64,000 nucleotides of DNA from CAYNFP01 sp964396655 (GCA_964396655.1 CAYNFP010000001.1:1-64000); one strand, 5' to 3'; positions 50,727 through 60,450 are shown, numbered from the stretch's first letter. The notes: generated by a model from the sequence alone, not told the origin. A program made the numbers and translations.

Positions 50727-52674
50727 AATAAAATCTAATTATAAACCATCTGGAGATCAACCTAAAGCAATAGAAGAATTAAGTAAAGGTATACTTGATG
50801 GGAAAAAACATCAGGTTCTTTTGGGTGCTACTGGTACTGGTAAAACTTTTACTATAGCAAATGTAATCCAAAATATTAATAAACCAACTTTAGTTCTTGC
50901 ACATAACAAAACTCTTGCTGGTCAGTTATATAGTGAATTTAAAGAATTGTTTCCAAATAACAGAGTTGAATATTTTGTTTCATATTATGATTATTATCAA
51001 CCAGAAGCATATGTTCCAAGTAAAGATTTATATATAGAAAAAGATAGTTCTATAAATGATGAAATAGATGAATTAAGGCATTCTGCTACAAGTTCATTAA
51101 TTAATAGAAGTGATGTAATAGTTGTTGCTTCTGTTTCTTGTATTTATAGTATTGGTGAAGTAGAAGATTACAAAAATCATATGTTAATTCTTACTGTTGG
51201 AGACATGATTAAAAGGGAAGAAATACTCGAAAGACTTATTGACATGCTTTACGAAAGAAGTGTAAACGACTTTACACGTGGTACTTTTAGAGCTAAGGGA
51301 GATGTCATTGAAATAATACCTTCTTATGAAAGAAAAAATGGTATTAGAATTGAGCTTTTTGGAGATGAGATAGAAAAAATAAGTGAATTTGATGTATTAA
51401 CAGGGCATATTATAAATAATAAAAAGACTGTTAGTATATTTCCTGCTTCTCACTTTGTAACAAGTCCCGAAAAACTAGATGAAGCTATTAAAAGAATTGA
51501 AAAAGAATTAGAAAGTAGATTAATAGAATTAAATAGTGAAGGTAAGTTATTAGAGGCTCAAAGAATAAAAGAAAGATGCAAATATGATATAGAAATGTTA
51601 AAAGAAACTGGATTTTGTCATGGTATTGAAAATTATTCAAGACATTTAGCTTTGAGAGATGAAGGAAGCACTCCAACAACCTTAATTGATTTCTTTCCAG
51701 ATGATTTTCTTTTAGTTATAGATGAATCTCATGTTACGCTTCCTCAAGTAAGAGGAATGTATGCTGGAGATAGACAAAGAAAACAAACTTTAGTTGATTA
51801 TGGGTTTAGATTACCAAGTGCTTTAGATAATAGACCATTAAATTTTGATGAATTTAAAGAAAAAATAAATCAAGTTATATATGTTTCTGCAACTCCGGGT
51901 GATTATGAATTGGAACTTGTTAATAATAAATCAGTTGAACAGATTATTAGGCCTACTGGGCTACTTGATCCAGAAATTGAAGTTAGAAAAACTAAAGGTC
52001 AAATAGATGATATTATTCATGAAATAAGAGAAAGAATTAAAAATAATGAAAGAATATTAATAACAACATTAACTATAAGAATGAGTGAAGAGTTAAGTAA
52101 TTATTTAAAAGAAATGGGTATTAAGGTAGCATATCTACATAATGAAATTAAAACTCTTGAAAGATTAAATATAATTAGAAATTTAAGATTAGGTAAATTT
52201 GATGTTGTAGTAGGAATAAATCTATTAAGAGAAGGTATTGATATTCCGGAAGTATCTTTAATAGTTATAATGGATGCTGATAAACAAGGATTCTTAAGAA
52301 GTTCAAGAAGTTTAATTCAAACAATAGGTAGAGCGGCTCGTAATAAAAATGGTCATGTTATTATGTATGCTGATGTTATGAGTGATGCAATGAAACAGGC
52401 AATTGAAGAAACAAACAGAAGAAGAAATATTCAAGAAAAATATAACATAGAACATAATATTACTCCTCAAACTATTACAAAAGAAATAAGAAACCTTATA
52501 AGCAATGTTGAAGAGGAAAAGAAAATAGAAACTAAAACAACCTATAGCAAGAAAGAAAAGGCTGATATAATCAGGAATTTAGAAGTTGAAATGAGAAAAG
52601 CGGCTTCAGAATTGGATTTTGAAAGAGCTATGGAACTTAGAGACATAATGTTTGAATTAAGTATCGAAGAGTGA
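50719..52674 (+). CDS. uvrB: UvrABC excision nuclease subunit B
   Basis: A 651-residue helicase-like damage-verification protein. The Walker A GATGTGKT near residue 35, the beta-hairpin YYDYYQPEAYVPS near 93, DESH near 335 and the RPTGLLDP and QTIGRAARN helicase motifs are present, as is the C-terminal UVR domain (EMRKAASELDFERAMELRDIM) that contacts UvrC. The start codon and the GGTGAA ribosome site lie within the KilA-N gene. uvrA follows after a pilin-like gene. Confidence 0.96.
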   Translation: MFEIKSNYKPSGDQPKAIEELSKGILDGKKHQVLLGATGTGKTFTIANVIQNINKPTLVLAHNKTLAGQLYSEFKELFPNNRVEYFVSYYDYYQPEAYVPSKDLYIEKDSSINDEIDELRHSATSSLINRSDVIVVASVSCIYSIGEVEDYKNHMLILTVGDMIKREEILERLIDMLYERSVNDFTRGTFRAKGDVIEIIPSYERKNGIRIELFGDEIEKISEFDVLTGHIINNKKTVSIFPASHFVTSPEKLDEAIKRIEKELESRLIELNSEGKLLEAQRIKERCKYDIEMLKETGFCHGIENYSRHLALRDEGSTPTTLIDFFPDDFLLVIDESHVTLPQVRGMYAGDRQRKQTLVDYGFRLPSALDNRPLNFDEFKEKINQVIYVSATPGDYELELVNNKSVEQIIRPTGLLDPEIEVRKTKGQIDDIIHEIRERIKNNERILITTLTIRMSEELSNYLKEMGIKVAYLHNEIKTLERLNIIRNLRLGKFDVVVGINLLREGIDIPEVSLIVIMDADKQGFLRSSRSLIQTIGRAARNKNGHVIMYADVMSDAMKQAIEETNRRRNIQEKYNIEHNITPQTITKEIRNLISNVEEEKKIETKTTYSKKEKADIIRNLEVEMRKAASELDFERAMELRDIMFELSIEE

Positions 52675-52696
52675 TAAAATTTATGTAGAGGTATAT

Positions 52697-53071
52697 ATGG
52701 ATAAAAAAGGGTATACATTGATTGAGATTTTAATGGTAGTAGCAATTATAGCTGTAATTGGTTTAACTGCTACTATAGGATTAGATAAAATAATAAGTAA
52801 TTCAAAAAAAGATAAATATAATGAAATGCTTGAAGAAATAGAGGGAGCTGCAAATACATATATAACAGTAATTGAGCCTTCTATAAATGCAAGTTTATAT
52901 ACAGATTTAACCAAAACAGTTACTATTCAAGAATTGCAAGATGCTTTGCTTCTTGATGTGAATTTGAAAAATCCCAAAGATAATACTTTAGTAGGTGGAA
53001 ATGTGGTAATAACTTATAATTCCAGTAATGGTTCTATAAGTTATGATATTACTATTACTGCAGTAGAATAA
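52697..53071 (+). CDS. Type IV pilin-like protein
   Basis: A 124-residue protein with a class III signal MDKKG^YTLIEILMVVAIIAVIGLTA: short leader, Gly-Tyr cleavage site, Glu5 and hydrophobic helix. The rest is a small domain with TVTIQELQDALLL and a strand pair at the end, without a disulfide. Prepilin peptidase would be required; no pilD, pilB or pilC is near. It may belong to a remote pilus or competence apparatus. It is embedded between uvrB and uvrA, 22 bp after the former. Confidence 0.75.
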   Translation: MDKKGYTLIEILMVVAIIAVIGLTATIGLDKIISNSKKDKYNEMLEEIEGAANTYITVIEPSINASLYTDLTKTVTIQELQDALLLDVNLKNPKDNTLVGGNVVITYNSSNGSISYDITITAVE

Positions 53072-53096
53072 TAGTAAAAAATTACCAAATTATAAT

Positions 53097-53125
53097 TACC
53101 ACAAATATAAAGTTTGTGGTATAAT
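53097..53125 (+). promoter_or_regulatory. Dyad operator-like element overlapping the uvrA promoter
   Basis: TACCACAAA (53097-53105) and TTTGTGGTA (53113-53121) form a perfect inverted repeat with a 7-nt centre; TATAAT (53120-53125) overlaps its right arm. No T-run follows, so an operator is likelier than a terminator. It is not the Firmicute LexA box. Confidence 0.5.
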
Positions 53126-53163
53126 AATGCCCGCTTATGGAAGGCTAAATAAGAGGTAATAAT

Positions 53164-55974
53164 ATGGATAAAATAATAATAAAAGGAGCTCGTGAAAACA
53201 ATTTAAAAAATATTGATATCGAGATTCCTAAAAATAAATTAGTTGTAATGACTGGAGTAAGTGGAAGTGGAAAAAGTAGTTTAGCTTTTGATACTATTTA
53301 TGCAGAAGGTCAAAGAAGATATGTTGAAAGTTTAAGTGCATATGCAAGACAATTTTTAGGAAACATGAATAAACCAGATGTTGACTCAATTGAAGGATTA
53401 AGTCCTAGTATTAGTATTGACCAAAAAACTACTAATAAGAATCCAAGAAGTACAGTTGGAACTGTAACTGAAATATATGATTATTTAAGATTATTATATT
53501 CTAGAATAGGTGTCCCTTATTGTCCTAAACATAAAAAACCAATTAAAAGTCAAAGTATAGAAGAAATGACTAATAAAATATTGGAATTTGATAATGGTAC
53601 TAAAATTGAGATTTTGTCTCCAATAATTAGAGGAGAAAAGGGAACTCATAAAGAAACTTTAGATATGTTAAGAAAAGAAGGATTTGTTAGAGTTAGAATA
53701 AACAAAGAAATAAAAAATATTGATGAAGATATAACATTAGAAAAAAATATCAAAAGTAATATTGATGTTGTAATAGATAGAATAGTAGTAAATCCCGAAT
53801 CGAGAAGTCGTATATTTGAGGCAATTGAAGTAAGTAGTAAACTTGCTAATGGAAGAGTACTAATAAATGTAATTGGTAAAGAAGAAATATTAATGAGTGA
53901 AAATTATGCTTGTCCAGAATGTGATTTTTCTATTCCTGAACTTGAACCAAGAATGTTTTCATTTAATAGTCCTTATGGAGCGTGTCATGAATGCAAAGGT
54001 CTTGGAGTAAAACTTAAAATAGATGAAGACTTACTTCTTCCAGATAAAAATAAAAGTATTATGAGTGGAGCAGTTGCATCTTTTCAAAGTGGGGATACTT
54101 TAAATATTTATTATAAAAAACTTGAAACAACAGCTGAGCATTATAATATTGATTTATATAAACCAATAAAAGATTTAACTAGAAAAGAACTGGATATAAT
54201 TTTATATGGTTCTCCAGATAAATTAAATTTTTCTATTAATTCTAAAAGTGGAAGTATATTAAAAAGCTATGATTATTTTGAAGGAATAATAACTAATTTA
54301 GAAAGAAGATATATGGAAACTAACAGTTCATATATTAGAGAATGGATAGAAAATTATATGACTGAGTTAACTTGTCCTAAATGTAATGGGGCAAGATTAT
54401 CAGATGCAGTATTAAGTGTTTTAATAAATGGTAAAAATATTAATGAAGTAACTTTATTAAGTATTAGAGATTTACTAGAATTTGTTTCTAATTTAAAACT
54501 AACAAATGAGGAAAAAGAAATATCGTTTTTAATATTAAAAGAAATTAAAGAAAGATTGCATTTCTTAAAAAATGTTGGACTTGAATATTTAACTTTAAAT
54601 AGAAGCGCTGGTACATTATCAGGTGGAGAAAGTCAAAGAATTAGACTTGCAACTCAAATAGGTAGTAGATTAAGTGGCGTTTTATATGTTTTAGATGAAC
54701 CGAGTATTGGACTTCATCAAAGAGATAACAACAAACTTATAGCTTCTTTGAAGGAAATGAGAGATTTGGGTAATACTCTTATAGTTGTAGAGCATGATAC
54801 TGACACTATGATGGCCGCTGATTGGCTAATTGATATTGGACCTAAAGCTGGTAGTGAAGGTGGGTATGTTGTTGCTGAAGGTACTCCACAGGAAGTATTG
54901 AAAAATAAAAATAGTATTACAGGAAGATATTTAAGTGGTAAAGAAAAAATTGAAGTTCCTAGTGCTAGAAGAAAAGGAAATGGGAATTTTATTGAAATAA
55001 AAGGAGCTTCTGAAAATAATCTAAAGAATTTAGATGTCAAATTCCCATTAGGAAAGTTTATATGTGTAACTGGAGTAAGTGGAAGTGGAAAAAGTAGTTT
55101 AATTACAGAAATACTTTATAAAGCATTATCTTCAAACTTATATCATTCTAAAGATAAACCCGGAAAATTTAAATCGATTAATGGTCTAGATAGCATTGAT
55201 AAAGTTGTTAATATTACTCAAGATCCGATAGGGAGAACTCCAAGAAGTAATCCCGCAACTTATACTGGAGTATTTGATCTTATTAGAGATGTATTTACTG
55301 AATTGAAAGAATCTAAAATAAGAGGATATGATAAAGGCAGATTCTCATTTAATGTAAAAGGGGGAAGATGTGAAGCATGTAACGGGGATGGAGTAAAGAA
55401 AATAGAAATGCATTTTTTACCTGATGTTTATGTTCCTTGTGATGTATGTGGAGGCAAAAGATATAATAATGAAACTCTTCAAGTTAAATTTAAAGGATTA
55501 AATATAAGTGAAATATTAGATTTGAGAGTTGACGAAGCATTAAAAATATTTGAAAATGTCCCTAAGGTAAAAAGAGTATTAGATACAATGCATGAAGTTG
55601 GTTTAGGCTATGTTAAACTTGGACAAAATGCAGTTACTTTATCAGGAGGTGAAGCAGGTAGAGTAAAACTTGCTAAAGAATTACAAAAGAAACCTACTGG
55701 CAAAAGTGTGTTTATTTTAGATGAACCCTCAACTGGATTACATCAAGATGATATTAAAAAACTTCTTATAATTTTGCAGAAAATAGTTGATAATGGTGAT
55801 ACTGTTATAGTTATTGAGCATAATTTAGATATTATAAAAGTTGCTGATTATATAATAGATTTAGGGCCAGAAGGTGGAGATGCTGGTGGCAAAATAATTG
55901 CTGAAGGTACTCCCGAAGAAATAACAAAAAATAAAAAATCTTATACTGGAGAGTATTTAAAAAAGGTATTGTAA
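53164..55974 (+). CDS. uvrA: UvrABC excision nuclease subunit A
   Basis: A 936-residue DNA damage-recognition ATPase with two ABC-type domains: Walker A GVSGSGKSS near residues 32 and 637, signatures LSGGESQRIRLATQ and LSGGEAGRVKLA, and the zinc modules (CPECDF..CHEC; CEACNGDG..CDVC). UvrA loads UvrB at lesions. Preceded by a dyad-containing promoter region and AGAGG. All expected domains are present. A terminator follows, shared with the XRE regulator on the other strand. Confidence 0.97.
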   Translation: MDKIIIKGARENNLKNIDIEIPKNKLVVMTGVSGSGKSSLAFDTIYAEGQRRYVESLSAYARQFLGNMNKPDVDSIEGLSPSISIDQKTTNKNPRSTVGTVTEIYDYLRLLYSRIGVPYCPKHKKPIKSQSIEEMTNKILEFDNGTKIEILSPIIRGEKGTHKETLDMLRKEGFVRVRINKEIKNIDEDITLEKNIKSNIDVVIDRIVVNPESRSRIFEAIEVSSKLANGRVLINVIGKEEILMSENYACPECDFSIPELEPRMFSFNSPYGACHECKGLGVKLKIDEDLLLPDKNKSIMSGAVASFQSGDTLNIYYKKLETTAEHYNIDLYKPIKDLTRKELDIILYGSPDKLNFSINSKSGSILKSYDYFEGIITNLERRYMETNSSYIREWIENYMTELTCPKCNGARLSDAVLSVLINGKNINEVTLLSIRDLLEFVSNLKLTNEEKEISFLILKEIKERLHFLKNVGLEYLTLNRSAGTLSGGESQRIRLATQIGSRLSGVLYVLDEPSIGLHQRDNNKLIASLKEMRDLGNTLIVVEHDTDTMMAADWLIDIGPKAGSEGGYVVAEGTPQEVLKNKNSITGRYLSGKEKIEVPSARRKGNGNFIEIKGASENNLKNLDVKFPLGKFICVTGVSGSGKSSLITEILYKALSSNLYHSKDKPGKFKSINGLDSIDKVVNITQDPIGRTPRSNPATYTGVFDLIRDVFTELKESKIRGYDKGRFSFNVKGGRCEACNGDGVKKIEMHFLPDVYVPCDVCGGKRYNNETLQVKFKGLNISEILDLRVDEALKIFENVPKVKRVLDTMHEVGLGYVKLGQNAVTLSGGEAGRVKLAKELQKKPTGKSVFILDEPSTGLHQDDIKKLLIILQKIVDNGDTVIVIEHNLDIIKVADYIIDLGPEGGDAGGKIIAEGTPEEITKNKKSYTGEYLKKVL

Positions 55975-55990
55975 TAATACCTTTTATTTT
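55960..55990. terminator. Terminator between uvrA and the XRE gene
   Basis: AAAAGGTATT/AATACCTTTT stem with 5-nt loop, convergent genes on both sides. Confidence 0.8.
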
Positions 55991-56337
55991 TATCCTATTT
56001 TTTTATCTATTAATTCTATTCCTCTTTTAGGATCATTTAATAATATTTCAGCTAAATATTTATTTTTTCTAAGTTCTTTTATGAATAGTAATTCTTCTTT
56101 TGTAATTACTTCATTTTTATTATTATCTTGAATAGTTACTATTTTATCACTACCTATTAAATAATCACTTGTGACATTATATAATGCCATCATAGCAATA
56201 ATTGTTTCAAGGTTTGGAGTCCTTGTGCCTTTTTCGTAGCAACATATACTAGCTTTTGTGACACCTAAAAGTTCGCCTAATTCTTGTTGGGTTAAGCCTT
56301 TGTTTTTTCTTAATTCTTTTAAACGTACTCCATCCAT
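55990..56337 (-). CDS. XRE-family helix-turn-helix regulator
   Basis: A 115-residue protein with an XRE HTH at residues 5-60 (LKELRKNKGLTQQELGELLGVTKASICCYEKGTRTPNLETI) and a ~50-residue helical tail. Such regulators bind operator DNA as dimers. The centre LTQQELGELLGV is canonical. Monocistronic; targets unknown, the dyad at 53097 being one candidate by proximity only. Confidence 0.85.
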   Translation of the reverse strand: MDGVRLKELRKNKGLTQQELGELLGVTKASICCYEKGTRTPNLETIIAMMALYNVTSDYLIGSDKIVTIQDNNKNEVITKEELLFIKELRKNKYLAEILLNDPKRGIELIDKKIG

Positions 56338-56423
56338 ATAAATCCCTCAAATTTATTATAAAGCAAAAAAAATAAAGGGCAGAAAAATTGACTCTAAGTA
56401 AATTCGTTTATAAAAGAAAAATA

Positions 56424-57023
56424 TTATCTTTTTGATAATATTTTTTCTTTATATTTACCTTCTTTAATACATAAATTATATTTTTCAAAATTATCAGGTG
56501 ATATTATTCCCGCCAAAGATGTTCTATAAACTTTATCGATAGTTGGGAATTGCAGTTCTATATTAATTTGTTTTAGTGTTTCTATTAAATTAACCCCAAG
56601 AGCTTCGGGATCTTTTGTAACAATAAATTCTGGATACATTTTATTAAACTCTGCTATCGCTATTTTATGTATTCGTTTATCTGTTCCTTGCCAATGTCTA
56701 GAATTTCTTAATTGAAATTCTGTCCAGTCAGGGTGTTCTAGCTTTTTATTTTTTATATGCTCAGCCAAGTTAAACACGGTTACAATTGCAAATATATCTT
56801 TACTAACGTCGTATATTTGATCAAACATTTCTATATTTGGGGGGCATCCTTTTTTTATCCCATAATTTGGGCATCCATCAGGATGATTGTGATAGGGCCT
56901 TAAACACATTGATCTTGGAGAAATACAATTACTTCTATTTCCACAATTAAAACAATCTTGTTTAATTCCATTTAATAAGCAATTTGGATAAATTATAATT
57001 GGCTTTACTTTTTCAATAAACAT
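56424..57023 (-). CDS. DUF2284-like Cys-rich metal-binding protein
   Basis: A 199-residue protein with a cysteine-rich N-terminal third: NCLLNGIKQDCFNCGNRSNC, CLRPYHNHPDGCPNYGIKKGCPP, about seven Cys and two His, resembling predicted metal-binding proteins of the DUF2284 type. The remainder is alpha/beta with ELQFPTIDKVYR and a C-terminal basic tail. ATG 57023 is used because GGGGGGA precedes it; TTG 57038 adds five residues. Function unknown; an iron-sulfur or zinc site is likely. Confidence 0.6.
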   Translation of the reverse strand: MFIEKVKPIIIYPNCLLNGIKQDCFNCGNRSNCISPRSMCLRPYHNHPDGCPNYGIKKGCPPNIEMFDQIYDVSKDIFAIVTVFNLAEHIKNKKLEHPDWTEFQLRNSRHWQGTDKRIHKIAIAEFNKMYPEFIVTKDPEALGVNLIETLKQINIELQFPTIDKVYRTSLAGIISPDNFEKYNLCIKEGKYKEKILSKR

Positions 57024-57214
57024 AATAAATCCCCCCAAAATAATTATAGCATAAAATGTAAATTTATTTTTTATAATTAAATATTTAATAGTTTTTATAT
57101 TTTATTTAGATAAATATTATTTTTTAAAAATTATTTAACTTTTATTTTTAAATATTAGCAAAAGAAATATATTTTTTGTTGTGATATTATCTCTTTTAGA
57201 AAGGAGGAATATTT

Positions 57215-57550
57215 ATGTTAAATCAAGTCGTTTTTGTAGGAAGACTTACAAAAGATCCAGAAATATTTGAAACAGAAACTGGTAAAAAAAGAACTAGAAT
57301 AGTAGTAGCGGTAAACAGGAGTTTTAAAAATATGGATGGTATATATGAAACAGATTTTATAAGTTGCATTTTATGGAACGGTGTTGCTGAAAGCACTTGC
57401 GAATATTGTAAAAAAGGCGATGTTGTGGGAGTAAAAGGAAGACTACAAACAAATACAGTTGAAAAAGATGGAGAAACAAAATACTATGTTGAAGTAATAG
57501 CGGAGAAAGTTACATTTTTATCAAATAAGAAAGAAGAAAGGAGTGAATAA
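57215..57550 (+). CDS. ssb: Single-stranded DNA-binding protein, short form
   Basis: A 111-residue OB-fold protein beginning LNQVVFVGRLTKDPEI and containing IVVAVNRSFKN, DFISCILWNGVAEST and GDVVGVKGRLQTNT, typical of bacterial SSB. The flexible linker and acidic tip (DDDIPF) that recruit partners are missing; the protein stops at KKEERSE. This matches accessory SSBs of competence or plasmids rather than the main one. Strong AAAGGAGG upstream. A terminator follows. Confidence 0.88.
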   Translation: MLNQVVFVGRLTKDPEIFETETGKKRTRIVVAVNRSFKNMDGIYETDFISCILWNGVAESTCEYCKKGDVVGVKGRLQTNTVEKDGETKYYVEVIAEKVTFLSNKKEERSE

Positions 57551-57568
57551 ATCCTTTCTTCTTATTTT
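57531..57568. terminator. Bidirectional terminator between ssb and the desulfurase gene
   Basis: Perfect 12-bp AAGAAGAAAGGA/TCCTTTCTTCTT stem with a 9-nt loop, overlapping both gene ends. Confidence 0.85.
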
Positions 57569-58758
57569 GCAAAATTATATAAATCTTTTTTATCTTTAAG
57601 AGCATCAATTAATAAATCTATTTCTTCATATGAATTATAAAAATATAAACTTATTCTTACTGTGTTTTCAAAAGATGCTTCTTCTTTTAACATTTTAGCG
57701 CAATGTGTTCCGCTTCTAACACATATATTCTTGCTATTCAAATATAATCCTAAGTCACCAGATAAAATATCATCTGCATTTATTAATACAATAGAGGATT
57801 CACTGTTTTTATTAAGTATTTTTATATAAGGTATTTCTTCTAATCTTTTGACTAAATAATTTTTTAAATATAGTTCATGCTTATGAATATCATTTATTCC
57901 AATTTTTTCTATATATTCGATTGCTTGTCTGAAAGCTATTATATTTGATATATTTTGAGTACCAGCTTCAAATCTTAATGGAATTTTTTCTAATACAAGT
58001 TTTTCTTCACTGAATGATTCATTCATTCCACCACCAAATTTTAATGGACACATCTTATTTAATAATTCATACTTTCCATAAAGGACTCCAACTCCTGTTG
58101 GACCACACATTTTATGAGCAGAAAATACTAGGAAATCAGGATCCATTTCTTTTACATTGGTTTTTATATGAGGGACACTTTGAGCGCCATCTACAACCAC
58201 ATAGATTCCATTACTGTGAGCTATTTCTATAATTTCATTAATATTTCTTTCATCTCCAATAACATTAGTAATTTGAGCTAAACTAATAACTTTTGTTTTA
58301 CTAGTTAAAGTTTTCAATAATGATTCTATAGTTATTTTATTATTTTCATCAAGTTTAACAAATTTTAATTTGATTTTCTTTTCTAATGATAAAATGAACC
58401 AGGGTAAAATGTTAGAAGCATGTTCACTTTTAGATAATATTACTTCATCATTTTCTTCTAAAATATGTTTAAAGAAACCAAATACAATCATATTTATTCC
58501 TTCAGTTGTTCCACTTGTAAATATTATTTCTTCTTTTTTCCTTGCATTAATAAATCTTTTTACTGTTTCACGGCAAAGATCAATTTCATCATCAACTTTA
58601 AAACTAATATTATAATCTCCTCTATGAGAATTGGCAGAATAATTATAATAGTATTCATTAATAGCATTCATTACACATTTTGGCTTTAGAGTAGTTGCGG
58701 CATTATCAAAATACACAATATTTTTTTGTAACATTGGGAAATCATTATTTAAATTCAT
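57562..58758 (-). CDS. sufS: SufS/CsdB-type cysteine desulfurase
   Basis: A 398-residue PLP enzyme releasing sulfur from cysteine. The PLP-Lys motif is DGAQSVPHIK..LVFSAHKMCGPTGVG near residue 200-225, and the active cysteine lies in CVRSGTHCAKM near residue 355, the class II SufS pattern. YFDNAATTLKPK opens the protein. No sufBCDU genes adjoin, and no IscU-like acceptor lies in the window. AGGTG before the start. It may supply sulfur to iron-sulfur or tRNA thiolation pathways encoded elsewhere. Confidence 0.88.
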   Translation of the reverse strand: MNLNNDFPMLQKNIVYFDNAATTLKPKCVMNAINEYYYNYSANSHRGDYNISFKVDDEIDLCRETVKRFINARKKEEIIFTSGTTEGINMIVFGFFKHILEENDEVILSKSEHASNILPWFILSLEKKIKLKFVKLDENNKITIESLLKTLTSKTKVISLAQITNVIGDERNINEIIEIAHSNGIYVVVDGAQSVPHIKTNVKEMDPDFLVFSAHKMCGPTGVGVLYGKYELLNKMCPLKFGGGMNESFSEEKLVLEKIPLRFEAGTQNISNIIAFRQAIEYIEKIGINDIHKHELYLKNYLVKRLEEIPYIKILNKNSESSIVLINADDILSGDLGLYLNSKNICVRSGTHCAKMLKEEASFENTVRISLYFYNSYEEIDLLIDALKDKKDLYNFAK

Positions 58759-58856
58759 ATTTCACCTCTATGATAAGTTATGAGCGCTTTAAAAAACTTC
58801 ATATAATAAAAGTGTATTTATATTGAAAAATATGCTAAAATATTTTTGAGGGACTT

Positions 58857-59225
58857 ATGGAAGATTGTTTGTTTTGTAAAATTATAAATAAAGAAATTAA
58901 TTCAGATATAGTATATGAAAATAATGATTTTATTGTTATTATGGATAAATTTCCAGATTCTCCAGGGCATATGTTAATTATCCCTAAGAAACATATATTA
59001 ACTCTTATTGATATAGATGATGAAACTTATATTAAAACAAATAAAATTATCAAAGAAATCGTGAATCTTGTTACTAATAAGTTACATTGTGATGGCGTTA
59101 CAGTGAGCATAAATTATGGATCTTCTCAATATATAAAACACTATCATGTACATATAATTCCAAAATATAATAAAAAAATAGATTTATCAAAAGAAGAGAT
59201 ATACAAAAAACTTATAGAAAAATAA
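58857..59225 (+). CDS. HIT-family nucleotide hydrolase
   Basis: A 122-residue histidine-triad protein. CLFCKIINKEINSDIVYENNDF at the start holds the CxxC zinc site, with DKFPDSPGHMLIIPKKH in the middle and the triad HYHVHIIPKY near residue 98 as catalytic centre. Such proteins hydrolyse phosphoramidates, for example AMP-lysine. Divergent from the desulfurase gene, with GAGGG before the ATG. Confidence 0.9.
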   Translation: MEDCLFCKIINKEINSDIVYENNDFIVIMDKFPDSPGHMLIIPKKHILTLIDIDDETYIKTNKIIKEIVNLVTNKLHCDGVTVSINYGSSQYIKHYHVHIIPKYNKKIDLSKEEIYKKLIEK

Positions 59226-59269
59226 AAATAAATTATGTATAATATTAATTGAAAAAGAGGTGTATTGTG

Positions 59270-60376
59270 ATGGAATTACTTAGAAACATTGACAAAAAAA
59301 CATTGAAAATTGGAATAATTGGAATGAGTGCTTTAATTGGCTTAATTGTTTTAGTATCAGTTATAACTAGATTAACTGAAAAAACTTATTATAGTTATTC
59401 AGAAGTTGAGGGAAAATTGGTTGCTGCAGCGCAGAATTATTATAATGTTAATAGTTCTTATTTACCTAAGACCGAAAAAACCACAAGTGTTGTTAGCATT
59501 AACACTTTAGTTGATTATGATTTTATTAAACCTTTGGATACTTTATTAAAAGATGGAAAAAGTTGCACTGCTCAAGTTGTAGTTTCTAAAGTTGGAAGTA
59601 ATTATGAATATACTCCATATTTAGATTGTGGAAGTGCATATTCTTCTATAGAGTTATATAGCAAATTATTAGAAGACAATCAGGTAGCTACAGAAGGAGT
59701 AGGACTTTATAAGATTAATGGTGAATATGTATTTAGAGGTGAAGTTAAAAATAATTTTATTTTACTTAATGAGAAACCTTGGAGAATTTTAAGAATAGAT
59801 GAAGATAATAATTTAGTATTGCTTTCACAGTTTAAAACTATGACAGGTTCATGGGATGACAGATATAATTCAGAAACAAATGGTAATTATGGAATTAATA
59901 ATTATAATATAAGTAGAATTAAAGAAAGTATTGAAACTGAATATTATGGGACTGAATTATTGACAGACTCAGAAAAAAGCAAAGTGATTTCAACAAAATG
60001 GTGTATTGGTAAAAGACTTCCTACAGACACAGGAAATATGGAAACTGTTGAATGCAAGCTTATGAGTGAAGAAGAAAGTCCAATTGGATTATTAACTCTT
60101 TATGAATATATGCAAGTAAGTTTAGATAAAGGATGTAAAACATTAGAGGATAGAAACTGTACTAATTATAATTTTATACATGATTTAGAAAACACATTTT
60201 GGTCTATTACTCCAAGTTCTAAAAATACATCATATGCTTATTATATAAGCACAAGTGGTGTTTATGAAAGCAGAACAAATGTAAATAAACAATTTAGATA
60301 TGTAATTAAACTAGGAACAAAAGCTATTTATTCAAGTGGAAGTGGAACAGAGGAAGATCCTTATAAAATAAGATAA
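59270..60376 (+). CDS. Membrane-anchored pilin-like protein with large extracellular domain
   Basis: A 368-residue protein with a helix at residues about 10-33 (KIGIIGMSALIGLIVLVSVI) followed by YYSYSEVEGKLVAAAQNYYNVNSSYLP, resembling the post-helix region of pilin-like proteins (compare EEIEGAANTY in the 52.7 kb pilin). It lacks the prepilin cleavage motif. The extracellular part contains WRILRIDEDNNLVLLSQ and four to six Cys and ends GSGTEEDPYKIR, a domain common in surface proteins of gut Firmicutes. ATG 59270 follows AGAGGTG; TTG 59249 is less likely. Confidence 0.65.
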   Translation: MELLRNIDKKTLKIGIIGMSALIGLIVLVSVITRLTEKTYYSYSEVEGKLVAAAQNYYNVNSSYLPKTEKTTSVVSINTLVDYDFIKPLDTLLKDGKSCTAQVVVSKVGSNYEYTPYLDCGSAYSSIELYSKLLEDNQVATEGVGLYKINGEYVFRGEVKNNFILLNEKPWRILRIDEDNNLVLLSQFKTMTGSWDDRYNSETNGNYGINNYNISRIKESIETEYYGTELLTDSEKSKVISTKWCIGKRLPTDTGNMETVECKLMSEEESPIGLLTLYEYMQVSLDKGCKTLEDRNCTNYNFIHDLENTFWSITPSSKNTSYAYYISTSGVYESRTNVNKQFRYVIKLGTKAIYSSGSGTEEDPYKIR

Positions 60377-60404
60377 AGATTTAGTAAAACTAAATCTTTT
60401 TTAT
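60375..60404 (+). terminator. Terminator after the pilin-like gene
   Basis: AAAGATTTAG/CTAAATCTTT stem, TAAAA loop, T-run. Confidence 0.85.
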
Positions 60405-60450
60405 TTATATAAAATATGATATACTTTCTTTAGAATAAAGAGGTTTATGT

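Noticed and set aside
53097..53121. Terminator of the pilin-like gene
   Set aside because: The dyad has no T-run and overlaps a TATAAT element, so an operator is likelier.
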